NCBI GenBank assembly: GCA_025677815.1
Contig: JAIXMP010000055.1
Coordinates: 62,001 to 126,000 of the forward strand
Direction of reading: 5' to 3'
From: Phascolomyces articulosus
Taxonomy: Eukaryota; Mucoromycota; Mucoromycetes; Mucorales; Lichtheimiaceae
Length of the DNA stretch: 64,000 bases
Part shown: one piece after another, positions 53,070-64,000 of the stretch
Numbering within the stretch: position 1 is the stretch's first letter
Layout of the letters: each line of letters opens with the position of its first letter
Translations under genes and position numbers: made by a program
The notes under the pieces: generated by a model
Database searches by the model: none
The model's input: the letters and a program-made list of their open reading frames with translations, nothing else
What the model was told of the DNA's origin: nothing

Positions 53070-54176
53070 TTCCCTTTTTCTTTATAATGATGGACCAGGT
53101 GGAAGAAAAAGAAAGAGATTAAAAAAAATGAAGGGTGGAAAGGAAAGAATGGGACAAAAAAACAAACATTTTTTTCATATTTTTTTTTCTTTCATGATTA
53201 AATATAAACAATCGTTATGAGTTCAATTGTAAAGTCGACAAGGAAAGGAAGAGAAAAACTATTTATTTTGCCACATACAAATTATATATGATAAACGATG
53301 ACAATAGACACTTAGCACTTCTTGCTGTTACGTTATCTCTATATTATAAATTTAGGGTGTAGTTGTCACACGAAAATGTGAATAATTTTCAAATCCCAAG
53401 TTTTTCCTTTTCAAAAATTCCTTTTGTGTATATGTGCGTGGCAAACAATTTAACTTTTTTTTTTCTATCTCTGCTATTTTTATTTCCCTCCGCTTTTCTT
53501 ATTAAGAAAACATACGGTGTAAAAGAAGTTTAAAGAAGATAGATATATTATTTTAGATCCACGATCAAGATAATACGAGGTGGGGGGAATGAGGGAAGAA
53601 GAAAAAGAAGGAAAGAATGTTTTTCTCCTCTCGCTTATTTTATCACAAAAAAGGTAATCTAAGGGTCAAGAAAACGGCGTAAAGATTTTCCTAATCCCAT
53701 CGAGTAAGCATATTTCCATAAAAGGGAATTAGGATCATCCACTGAGGTCATGTACCCCAACATCTCAACTGAATGGTGGGAAAATGCTTATACACCCATA
53801 AAATTGTTTCTGGCTACCCCAGGAACGGACCAATCGTTCATTAATCACTTGTCTCCTTCCCTTTTCTCCCCCCCCGCATTTCGGAGAAGAAGAGATGGAA
53901 AACGAAAAAAAACAGATGCAGAAGAGGGTTACTCAAAAACTTAATCCATCAAGAGACTTGTTACATGAAATTATTTTGGACTTGTGGATGAAATTTACAT
54001 ATAAATTAATGGCCAGACTTGTTTCTTTTTTCTTTTTCGTTTCTTTTCTCTTTTCTGTATTTATTTCTTTCTGGTTCATTTTATTATTTTATTGAATAAA
54101 TCTTTCATCTTTTACATATACACTTCTTTAATAACAACAAAAATAATTTTATTTTTGTTCATATAAAATATAAACC
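53070..54176. other. Divergent promoter region, oxidase and bZIP
   Basis: The 1.1 kb between two divergent starts contains no supported gene. The bZIP side ends in an AT-rich, CAACAA-containing leader. Short frames at 53750-53944 and 53895-54095 have no domain and probably belong to the bZIP leader or promoter. Confidence 0.65.
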
Positions 54177-56140
54177 ATGAATACTGATAGCCCATTACCC
54201 AATAATGATGACTTGGCTGCTCTTTTGCAAGTTTCATCACCTGAAGAAGAAGAAGATATCATGGAATCCTCTCCATCTCCTCCTGCTTCTCATTCAGAAC
54301 AACAACAACCTACTAATACTACTCAACAACAACAATCTGGTCAACAACCCGTTAAAGTTCGAAAGAAACCAGGTCGTAAACCTAATCCTGCTTCACCCGC
54401 TTTACGTAAAGCTCAAAACCGAGCTGCTCAACGAGCTTTCCGAGAACGTAAAGAACGTCATTTACGGGAATTAGAAACTGCTGTCAAGCAAATTCGAGAA
54501 CAACGCGATCGTCTTCAAGCCGAAAATGAACAATTTAGAAATGATACAGATATCTTGCGATCTGAAAACTGGTATTTGAAAGGCATTGTCTTGACCCTTC
54601 AATTGGTCTGTTTCCGTCACAACTTGGTGATTCCTTCCCATTCACCATATATGAATGAAGAAGCCTTATCATTATTGGCTCAAGCCATTCCTGAACCTAT
54701 TTCAGCTTATTTATCTGCCAATGCTAATAACAAGTTGCCTGTGCCTGCTCGTTTGTTTGATATTTCACCAAGCAAGTCGCGCGATCGTTATCTCTCTCAA
54801 GGTTCCTTGTTCATTACCAAGGATGGTGTTTCGAACCAAGCACCGTCGATCTTTGATAATTTCCCCAGTTCTTCCAGCAGTAATAACAACAACAATAATA
54901 GGAGTAGTAGTATTTCCAATACTGATGATTTAGCATCCGAATTACCCGAATTATCACCCGTTTCCGATGATGAAATTCCTTTACCTTCTCCTCCCAAAGC
55001 ATTCGAAGAACCTATTACTTCTAATTTAGCAGCCATTCAAATCTTACGTTTACGTTTACGATTACAATCTGCTTGTGCTCAAATGGATTCTACACCTTTT
55101 GCGATTCAACCGACTGTATTACAGGTAAAAAAAATTATTATATCATTGATTTTTTTCCATTTTTAGCGGAGGGGAACATTTTTTTTATAACAGTTCGTGT
55201 AGAAAATTTTTTCTTGAATTAAAGATTGCTAATAAAATTATTTTTATTCAGTTGACAATTCCCCACGACCCACGCATTGATCTCATCCCCACGCCTCATA
55301 TGCGTGACCGTATGATTCTTTTCCGAGATTTGTTTGATTTGGATGACTGTTTCCGTTGTTTAATTGGTAATTCTGTGTTCCATGGTGGGGATCCTGCTGT
55401 GGCTGCGAACTGGCAATTACCTCCAGAATTCTTTGACAAGTTTTGGTTCTTGACCATTGATTTTTCTTTACAACGTACCACCAATCGATGGAGAAAACTT
55501 CAAGGATTAAAGGAATTATCTCCTGAACAACCGAAACAGATACTTCCAGAAATTGCCGATGCCCTTTCGAATATGCCTCATCTTTCATCAGCTATCAATT
55601 CTTTACCTCCTCCTTCTTTCAATCATCGAAGCAGCAACAAGAATAATAGTGATAATATGAGCACGAGTAGTAGTACCATCATTAACAACAAGAACAATAG
55701 TATGAATAATAGGACAGGGATTCATAAACAACAACAAACTGGTCAAAATGCTTATGCATCCTCTTTAGCATCCGAATCATCATCTAGTATGGAAAGTGAT
55801 GCCACGTTATTCTTTGCATCACCAGTACAACTCACGAATGGGTATATGCCAACTTCTCAACCCCAAGATAAAGAACAACCACCGCCTTCACAACAATTAC
55901 AACCTGATTTTTCAATGGATACTTCGACATGTCATCCATGGGATACCATGTTACCACCGACAAGTAGTAGTGATTATGGTATGTATTACACAAGACAAAA
56001 AATGGGGGGTATGATGTTAATGGAGTTGAAAGTAAACCACGAGGCAAAAAAAAAGTTTGATTTTTACTCATTCTAATTAACCGATTATTCTTTATTTAGA
56101 TATGATTATAGATAGTCTTATGGATACTGAACAATTATAA
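54177..56140 (+). CDS. bZIP transcription factor, Pap1/Yap-like
   Basis: This is a nuclear DNA-binding regulator. Exons 54177-55124, 55252-55978 and 56100-56140 join in frame to 571 aa. After an acidic, Gln-rich start comes a basic segment (KVRKKPGRKPNP). The bZIP basic region, at about residues 80-100 (RKAQNRAAQRAFRERK), has the QNRAAQRAFR signature of the fungal Pap1/Yap family, followed by a heptad zipper (LRELETAVKQI to ENWYLKGIVL). A conserved-looking second domain spans the first intron (LRLRLQSACAQM, then DPRIDLIPTPHMRDRMILF and the DCFRCLIGNSVFHGGDP area). It resembles the C-terminal domain of fungal bZIPs of unknown function rather than the Cys-rich domains of Yap1, so redox sensing is not implied. 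Asn, Gln and Ser runs fill the linkers. The small last exon is inferred from splice consensus (GTATGT donor, TTTAG acceptor) and the retained frame. Confidence 0.85.
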
Positions 56141-56797
56141 ACAACAAACGACCACGTTCACCATTATCGTCATCATCATCATATATTTGTCTCCATATTT
56201 TTTTTCATTCTATATATCATTGATCGATCTCACCCACAAAAAAAAGCATTCTTTATCTTGTACACATATATTCTTCAAAAGGGCTGGCCCCCTTCTCTTA
56301 CCCGAAAAAAAAATAATTCCGTTCTGCACGCTATAATCATTTAACGCTCTTTTTCATCAACTCATGTAAATTTCATTTCTTATCCTCTATTTTTTTTGCA
56401 TCTTTTTATTTCAACAAGATATATCCCATTCTTCTTGTTTATATCCCCTCCTCGTCAAAAAACCCTTTCCAATTATTATATATATGTCTCTTATTAAAAA
56501 AACCCATGTTTAGAAAGACATTTGAATTTTTTTTAAACCTTACAACTGTTATATCTTTTACTACTGAAAAAAAGAGGGAGATGAAACAATGCTGCGATGA
56601 TAAATAAAAAGAATGGAGGGGCTTAAAGTTTTATATCTGATTTTGGACTCTATATGACAAAAAAAATGATAGAAAGAGAGGAAAAAAAATTATATATTAC
56701 ACAGTTACAAAATGAAAAAAAAAGATGGATGGATGGTTTTACAAGAAGGGTGGAAAAATAATAAATAAATAAATGAAAAAAAAAATAGAAAAACAAA
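56141..56797. other. Convergent 3' intergenic stretch
   Basis: About 650 bp of AT-rich sequence between the bZIP gene and the convergent glycosyltransferase gene. No gene is seen; it should hold both polyadenylation sites. Confidence 0.65.
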
Positions 56798-59278
56798 TTA
56801 AACATGCAGACGACTCAAAAGAGCCCGCTCCTCATCAAGTTCATGCCTGCTTAAACGTGGTATTCTTCGCTCACTCAAAGCAATAGTGTAGGCTTGCATA
56901 TAATCATACACAGGACCTTGTTGATGTCCACGATCCCAATCCAATGCAAATGCACTCCGTATCATTCGTAAAATAAATTCTTCTCTTCGTACTTTACTTT
57001 CCTTGTTTCGTCTATAATCTGCTGCTGCATCTTCAATGGCTTTGCCTAAGGTGGCTGGGTCAAACAAGTAAGCATTATACGTCTCCTTGCTAGTGACAAT
57101 TGGTGCATTGGTTACTTTATCCCGGGTCACGTGGACTTGCGCATGGGTAGGATTATGGTCAGTGGGTCGATCCAATAAAAATTCTTTTAATCCACCTGCG
57201 CCTGTGGAAATGACAGGAGAACCAAAAAGTAATCCTTCTGCAGCGACCAGCCCAAAACTTTCTGTCAAACTTGGAACAAAGGCAAAATCAGCGGCTGCTC
57301 GATAATAGACAGACCATTGACGTTGTTGTTGTGCTGTGGATAAGACAATCACATTATCTGGATATCGTTCTTCAAGTGCCTTGACCCATTCCAAAGGATA
57401 ATTATTCCGCTGTCCAATAATGACAAATTTCATATTCAGTCGAACAAAATGTTGAACTGCTTCTTCAAACATTTCCAATCCTTTGTTATATTGAAATCGG
57501 CCCACGAATAAAACCACAGGACGATCCAAATCTTCTCCACTTAACCGTTTTCGTCGAATCAAGTATTTTTTAGCCCGGTCTTTGGCTGACATGATATATT
57601 CCTTGGTTGTTGGTGCAAGATGCCATACCGTCGCATGTTCCTTCGAAGAGACCATAAGATTTTGAGGTTTTTGTCCAAGAATCAATTCTCGACCATATTC
57701 TGGGAAATCCGATTTACGTTGAATCAAGCGTGGATGGGTAAATGGATTCAAGGTACCAAAATCAACACCATTCGTAATACCAAAAAAGCGTCCGCGTTCT
57801 GCCTTGCGCATAATACTTTGCATGACCAATTCCTTGAGATAAAACTCATCCCTTCCTTCCACAATATCCTTGGCCATGGCTTGACTGACAAAGGTCACCA
57901 CATCCGCATAATCAATCCCTAAACTCGACATAAATACCCGGTGACCACGCATGTATTGATCCAATCCATCATCCGGCTCATCCAAAAACTTTATGACATT
58001 GTTCCACGTATTTGTATATTGCAATTCGTCCAAATAATCATGCATGGTATACATGATGGATGGAGGGCGAGGTCCCAATTGACCTCGACGTTGATGGTCT
58101 CTCAAATGTTTAATAATATAAGCATTGGTAGCACCATGGATATGAACGATATCGACATGACGGGTGACACGTGCAGGAGCAAATAATGGTACCTCATCTG
58201 CAGCCGCCGATTGATGGGCCAAAAACTCGGCCACGGCCTTGTCAAAGTATTGATCCTTCCATTCCATAGGTAACCCTTTGGGACACGAATAAATATCCAA
58301 GGTCTTGCGTGCTCGAAAAGCCAAATTGAAAGGTTTTCGATTACCAGGCCCAATTAAATAAACAGGTACTTGTTCTGTCAGGGGTAATAATTTCGCTTGA
58401 TCCGCCATGGATTGACCTGTGGTGGCCGTTGTGTTAGCCATGTTAGCAGCCACTTCAGGATCAATGATATGAATCATTCGCCACACTCGAAATTCCATGG
58501 GCATTAATCGTCCGGATTTGTCACGCACGTCAATAACGAGGTCCGTCACCTTTTCGGGACGATGTTTATTTTTCAGGAACGAATAATACGGCATCACCAC
58601 TGCTGAACGTACGATCCCAGACCGTTGTTGTGCTGATGCAAGAGCAGTAACAATCATTCCCATGCCTCCCATGGAAGCACTTCCAAATTCTTTGGTGACA
58701 TGATAAATGGTGGTCCCTCGTGGAATGATCGATGATGTTGCTGTAATAGCATGTTCTTGTAAGGATTGGTATCGTACAGCGGGGTATTGTTTCAGTGCTG
58801 CAGTATATATATATATATATATAAATCATTATATTAGAGATATAAGCTTTTTTTTTTTTGTACACAACACGGAAGATTGAGAAGGATGTCTAATGTTCCA
58901 CAAAATCTTTCTATTACCTATGCGGATCGGTGGAGGTTGTTTATGTAGTAAAGCACCGCCTATGAACACCGCTAAAAGTTGAATGAGGCCAAGTGCCATG
59001 ATAAGTAGGCATAATACGTTCCACCAACGCCACCTTCGAAAGTAATACATAAAAAAATTGTAAATGCGATTATTGGAATGACCAGGTGATTTTTCATTAT
59101 AAGAAAGAGGTAATCGATGATTAGCAAATGGTCGTCGATGCCAAGCTGAAGTGGATTTAGTGGTATACGTTGCTGTGACTGACGAAGGGAAGAGTCCTGC
59201 TGAACTCGTACGACGGTAGGTTGGAGCCGTCATGGTAAAGCTTTTACTATCGACATTATTTGGCGGCGGAGGCGCCAT
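56798..59278 (-). CDS. Membrane-anchored GT5-like glycosyltransferase
   Basis: This is a GT-B fold glycosyltransferase resembling bacterial/plant glycogen and starch synthases (GT5) and the synthase domain of alpha-1,3-glucan synthases; the product is unknown. Exons 59278-58864 and 58797-56798 join in frame to 804 aa. The N-terminus is cytosolic and basic (about 85 aa), then a single transmembrane helix lies at about 86-111 (WNVLCLLIMALGLIQLLAVF). This makes it a type II protein with its catalytic part in the Golgi or secretory lumen. Catalytic features include KEFGSASMGGMGMIVTALA at about 174-191 (like the KxGGLGDV loop), HIHGATNAYI, MYTMHDY, GITNGVDFG at about 478-486, FVGRFQYNKG, and the E-x7-E pair at 651/659 in SLTESFGLVAAEG. 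The first intron uses a GTACAA donor; the neighbouring GTGTAC would break the frame. It is about 2.9 kb upstream of, and divergent from, the orphan gene at the window end. Confidence 0.85.
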
Positions 59279-62190
59279 GATTATGAATTATCTTTAAAAT
59301 ATGGTGGAATGAAAATGAAAAAAAAAAGTAAGGAATGGAGGAGGTTGAAAATAAAAAGACAGAAAGAGAAAGAGAAGAAGGGAAAAACAAAGAGTTGGAA
59401 TAAAGAAGAAAAGAGCTTTTTCTTGTCAAACCATACACACTCTTGCAAACGGAGACCGTAATTAAAAGGAGTGTTATAAGTTTTTCTTAAACCTCTGTAA
59501 TTCCGCATACATCTATAGATGCATATTTGAATTATTTTCTTTGATTTCTAACTACTTTATTTATTGTATTTTAAATCGTGGAATTATCACACATTACAGG
59601 TAATATTATCACGTTTTATTTTACCTCGTTTTCCTTTTATTCAATTTAAATTCAATCAATCAACCTTTTTTTTCCCTGTTTCTTTTTTCTTTTTGCGGTT
59701 TGATATACAGGGTGTCTATATAATAAAGATAAATAGATATTTATCGAAGCGTACGTATTAGCAAGTAACAATGAAAGTTTTGACATTGTATATATGTATG
59801 GTCTGGAACAATCATCATCATTAGGTAATAATAATATATAATTTATAGTTTATATATAGTTTATTTATAATGAATATACAACTATATATTATTCTTTGTC
59901 TCAAGTCTCTTTCTCTACACTTGATGGCAATAGGATATTCAAGTGGATCATGACGATCCTACAACTTGTATATTATCATGATGGATGGGTAGATCACCCG
60001 TCCATCACTCATGAAATAATGATTATCCAAAATTTTTTTCCTTCGAAGAAAAAGTCTATGCGGGGCTGTCAAGTCAAAAGGTGTGAGATCCAGCGAATCG
60101 GATGTTTGTTACAATGATAAAAAAAAACCTGTTTTTTACCTTTAAAAAAATTCGCTAATAAAAATTTTTAATATAAAATTTGAAATTGGCCTATTTATTC
60201 TTCTTTTATTAATGTGCGTTTGATGTTACCTGAGAATTTAACTTTTTCCATTGAACAACAATCATAATAAAAATGCCTGGAACAATGATCTTGTTTATCT
60301 AATACAAAAATACATATGACATGAATCACAAAGTATACGTTTCAAGGACAAAAAATGACGGTGATATAGGATCGTACGATCTGATAGAAATATAAAAAAA
60401 ATGTTTATATATATCATCATATCATAACTTTATCCTTGTCCCGTCAGCTGAGAAAATACAAGTTTTTATTGTTCCTGTTTATTTTCCATGGTAACATAGA
60501 CACCTTCCTTGATTGGTCACTTTTTTTCAGTGCGACATTGAATAATTAGTTAACAATAACAGCAGCATTTATATACACAGTGGTCTTTTAGATTAAAGCA
60601 CGCTTGGATAATACACATTCTATTTTATCAAAGTAAATCAATGCCGAAAAACGACAATGACCCGAAAAAAAAGGTTGTGTGTATTATTTAAAGTTACCCG
60701 CTTTTTACAAGATATAGGTCATAATGATACCAACATATAGGCAACAGCAGGATCAATCGATCCATTTTTACATTTGTTATTTTGTTAGCATGCCAAAGAC
60801 ATGGTATCATTGTAAAGTTTCCAAACCCATACATATGTTTAACGTATAGTGTAAATTCATTTTTTTTTTCATAATTAAATTATTTAAATCAACCGAGAAA
60901 AGAAGGAGGAAAAACAACAACAGATGATTTATCCTATATGACACTTTATATATAGGAATGAGGAGATGACGTGTTTGTGGCTATGGAATAAGACTTGTCG
61001 TTTAAAGAACATTCTTCATTTTGAAACAATAAAAAAATAAAAATTGTGTTACTTTATATATGATTTTTTTATTAAATTGTTATTGTTATATTAAATGACT
61101 ATTCTAGTCATTCTATCATTATTTAGAAAATAAATGCATTTTTTGAAATAACATGATTATTATAACAAAATGGGACTGATATAATTTCTATCGATATACA
61201 TTGAATGATACATGTGGGGCCATAAATGATACAACATAATATAGTATTCTAGCAAACCATACAATGTTGCTCTCCTTTGATGAATGATGATGATATGTCT
61301 ATTAATTTCTTTTAATCGTACATATACTTTAAATGTATTATATAGTTATTGCGGTGTGTTGGAAATAAAAATTCAGAAGGGATATATAGACAAAGGTGAG
61401 AATGACACTATTTTGATTTACAAAAAGATATATACAAGGTGTATAATAAATGGTAAAAAATATCAAATCTCAAATTTGATATTCGTCGTTCGATGTACTA
61501 CGACGCTAGAGATTAATACACTATAAAATGAACCCATGGAGGAATAGATATAACGAAAGAGTCCCGAAAATTACAATGTGCTGTGTAGCTATTAGTAGAG
61601 ATCTTGACTGGAATATGTTGAGTGCATTGAAATGCTGTTGGTTTTTTTACCTCTAAATAATCCATAAGTTTTAATTCTTTTATAACTTAAATGACGCAGT
61701 AATGGTCTGATTTCCACTGCTAATTATACTTGATAAAATCAACGGGTGTCATAACCAATGGTCCTGTATTTAATTATACGCCAAAGAAATATCAGCATCA
61801 GCTTGTTAAATGTAGGAAACCAAATATAGAAATAATTTCTTGGGTAAACAAACTTAGAGCTTGATCGCGAAAAAAAAAAAGGAATGGCAATCGTTAAAAG
61901 AAAATGAAAAACTACTCAACGTGTAAAAATAATAAAAGCGTGAAAAACGTGTTCTTTCAAGAACAAGTCGTAACAATGTGTTTCAATGACAATATTGCCT
62001 AGCAATCTTTTCCTTTACCTATTGACTATCATGCTTTTGCCGCGCTTCAAGTAGCATGTCACGTAATAATTTAATGCAAAAAAAAAAAAAAAAAAAACCG
62101 GGACCTGAAAAATTTCCGAGGTTATTAAATAAAGGGTCCCCATGACAGCATCTTTTTCTCTTTACCAGAACCGCTTTTTTTTACGTTACC
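59279..62190. other. Divergent intergenic region, glycosyltransferase and orphan gene
   Basis: About 2.9 kb of AT-rich DNA with no supported gene. Near 62076-62140 a run of about 20 A is followed by a ggacc...gggtcc inverted motif, shortly before the orphan gene start. Short frames (for example 59896-60117 and 61284-61526) show no domain. Confidence 0.6.
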
Positions 62191-64000
62191 ATGAACGCCA
62201 TTGTCAAATTTTTACTCTTTGGAATTGTCTCATACATTGCCGTATTGGCTTTGTTTTACGCTGTCTTGCTCCCATTTGCTCTCTGTTACTATCTCTGGTT
62301 ATTCCATCCTTATTGGGTCATTTCTGCCATCTTTCTCGTCCTTGTGACCTATATCTCTTTTGCTAAGCGTTGTGCTTTTGTCCGCGCTATGATTGTTGCT
62401 CAATGGGTGCAACGGGGTTGGTTTACCGTCTCGCCAATGTCGCCACCACTCCTTATCTCATTGGTCGCTCCCGCATTGCTTAAGGTCCACTTGGCATGTG
62501 AAGAGTTGACACATTTGCATTATTCTGAGCAATGTCATTATGACATTAAAAAACGACCTTGCCAATATCCCGTATGCGATGGCACTGTTGTTTTGTCTCG
62601 TCTTTCTGGCTTCGGCAGAAGCTTGACACAAAGTTACTCTGCAGAGACGTCTTCTGAAAAGGAGCGCGTTCTCTATGCCAAGTTTCCTTCCTTGGAATAT
62701 CGTGCTCCAGTGGTAATTCCTGGTAATTTGCCAGGTGTTACTCACTCGATCTCGATGGCCTTGCGTGAGGACGAAGTTGCATGGCTTGTGGAAACGGGTG
62801 ATGCCGTCCCAAGGCCAAAGGTATTGGCTCATATGCCAACCGTTCAAGACTCCCAAGTGGATCTCTTGTGCGAACAGTTCGCGGCCATCCACTTCGGTGC
62901 TAGTGTCCAAGCTTCGGCTTATGTTCAACACCAAGATGAGCCCTTCGATTCATTGTCGGTTGTTGCGGACAATATCGTCACAGTAGATATGGGTGATTCC
63001 ACTACTGTGACCGCATGTAACAAGGACATGGATGCGGATGTCTTATCTTTTGATAAGTCACCATTTGAAGTGTGTCTTCTCGAATATGCTGCCCTGCAAC
63101 AATGGCTGACTTCTGTCGTGCGTTTATCGTCTTCAGAGTTATTGCCGGAAGATGAAGACACTCCCATGACTTATTGTGATGAAGTAATGGAACCCACTTT
63201 GGGTGAGCCTACGGGCAACAATTCCTCTTTATCCGTCATGGCTGAGGAATCTTCCACCCAAGTATCTGGTTCGGGTGATTCCACCAGTGCTTTAGTGCAA
63301 ACTGCCGTCGAGCAACAATGGTTGCCTTCGAAGTCGTCCCTGCCAGAAGAAGATACTCCTATGGCATATCGTGATGAAGTCCCGGAACCCTTTATGGGTG
63401 AGTCTTCGGACAACAATTCCCCTTCATCCGCCGTAGTTGAGGCTTCTTCTAGTGGCTCAGTTGGTTTGGGTGATTCCGATGCCACTGTTGCCCATAGCGA
63501 AGAGGAGCCTGTATTAGTTGGTTCTGCCTCTGCTGCTGTGCTCAGAAATGATGTGTACGAAGTTCGGTCCTCTGTTGATACTCATCACGAGTCCCTCACA
63601 GTTGAAAACACAATTGGCGAAGACACGCCCACTGCTTTTTCATCCAATGAATCGGAAACATCTTTTGATGCTTTTGTTGCTTTGGTTGACGAGGCTTTGG
63701 AGGAGGAATCTCCTGTGGCCGGAACCGAGGGTGATGCCTCCGTTCACTTGATAATGCCGATGAAGAAGTTCTGGTAGGTGCTGAACTTGGTGTAGATGCT
63801 CATATAGGTGTCGATGGGCTTGCCGCTGTTGTAGGTGATGCTATTATGCGGATCCTCGAAAATACTGGTACTTCAAATATGGTTGCCAATGACACTCCCT
63901 CTTTCCCACCATCACCACCTCAAGATCCTGTCGTGGACGACATTCTCGCCGAGATCCTTGGTTCTGAAGAGTCCCAAGATGATTCCTGGTTTGACGAATT
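62191..64000 (+). CDS. Orphan two-TM acidic membrane protein, frame broken, runs off window
   Basis: I do not recognise this protein. It is intronless for at least 1.58 kb. Residues 1-55 contain two hydrophobic segments (IVKFLLFGIVSYIAVLALFY and WVISAIFLVLVTYISFA) with no cleavable-looking signal. The rest is hydrophilic, rich in Glu, Asp, Ser and Val. Two diverged repeats of about 65 aa are visible: QQWLTSV...EDEDTPMTYCDEVMEP and QQWLPSK...EEDTPMAYRDEVPEP, with a third trace (GEDTPTAFSSNES). The opening frame stops at 63775-63777, but strongly coding-like sequence continues in another frame from about 63750 to the window end (DNADEEVLVGAELGVDAHI, and so on). The frame switch lies between about 63737 and 63772, with no usable intron there. 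Base composition is clearly richer in G and C than neighbouring genes, suggesting a different origin or selection. The 3' end is outside the window. Confidence 0.6.

Overview
This window is nuclear DNA from an early-diverging fungus, most likely Mucoromycota (Mucorales-like). The DNA is very AT-rich with many A/T homopolymers and trinucleotide repeats. Genes are cut by short GT-AG introns, mostly 65-140 nt. The protein set is fungal: a group III (Nik1/Os-1 type) hybrid histidine kinase, a PDX1-type E3-binding protein, a Pap1/Yap-like bZIP, a UPF0658 Golgi membrane protein and an RSC9-like remodeler subunit. The species cannot be named from sequence alone.

Layout. 1-2748 (+): the 3' part of an RSC9/ARID2-like chromatin-remodeling subunit. 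4044-7220 (+): an SH3 protein of Bud14/Tea4 type with two RA-like regions. 8041-10070 (+): pyruvate dehydrogenase component X. 10071-22680: a 12.6-kb gene desert with tandem repeats, perfect inverted repeats, a GC-richer island with a tRNA-like element, and one possible tiny four-exon gene (18134-18697). 22681-25307 (-): mitochondrial succinate dehydrogenase flavoprotein. 26138-26473 (-): a small coiled-coil ORF. 26474-30960: AT-rich with no gene. 30961-40126 (-): a giant hybrid histidine kinase. 43909-46109 (+): UPF0658 membrane protein. 46487-48639 (-): an F-box protein. 51058-53069 (-): a secreted multicopper oxidase. 54177-56140 (+): a bZIP factor. 56798-59278 (-): a membrane-anchored GT5-like glycosyltransferase. 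62191 to the window end (+): a compositionally distinct, intronless orphan membrane protein whose frame is broken near 63750.

The genes are not an operon or a recognisable cluster; most are independent housekeeping or regulatory loci. PDX1 and SDH1 both serve mitochondrial pyruvate/TCA metabolism. The kinase and the bZIP belong to families used in osmotic and oxidative stress signalling, but nothing in the sequence links them.

The standout is the histidine kinase. Spliced by eye it is about 2732 residues and carries 20 repeats of a roughly 92-residue HAMP unit, where better-known fungal group III kinases have about five or six. Fifteen units lie in one uninterrupted exon, and a roughly 500-bp stretch is base-for-base identical to another exactly 1104 bp (four 276-bp units) away. 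The array therefore looks recently expanded. All exon models were assembled by eye from splice consensus and frame continuity; no homology search was run.
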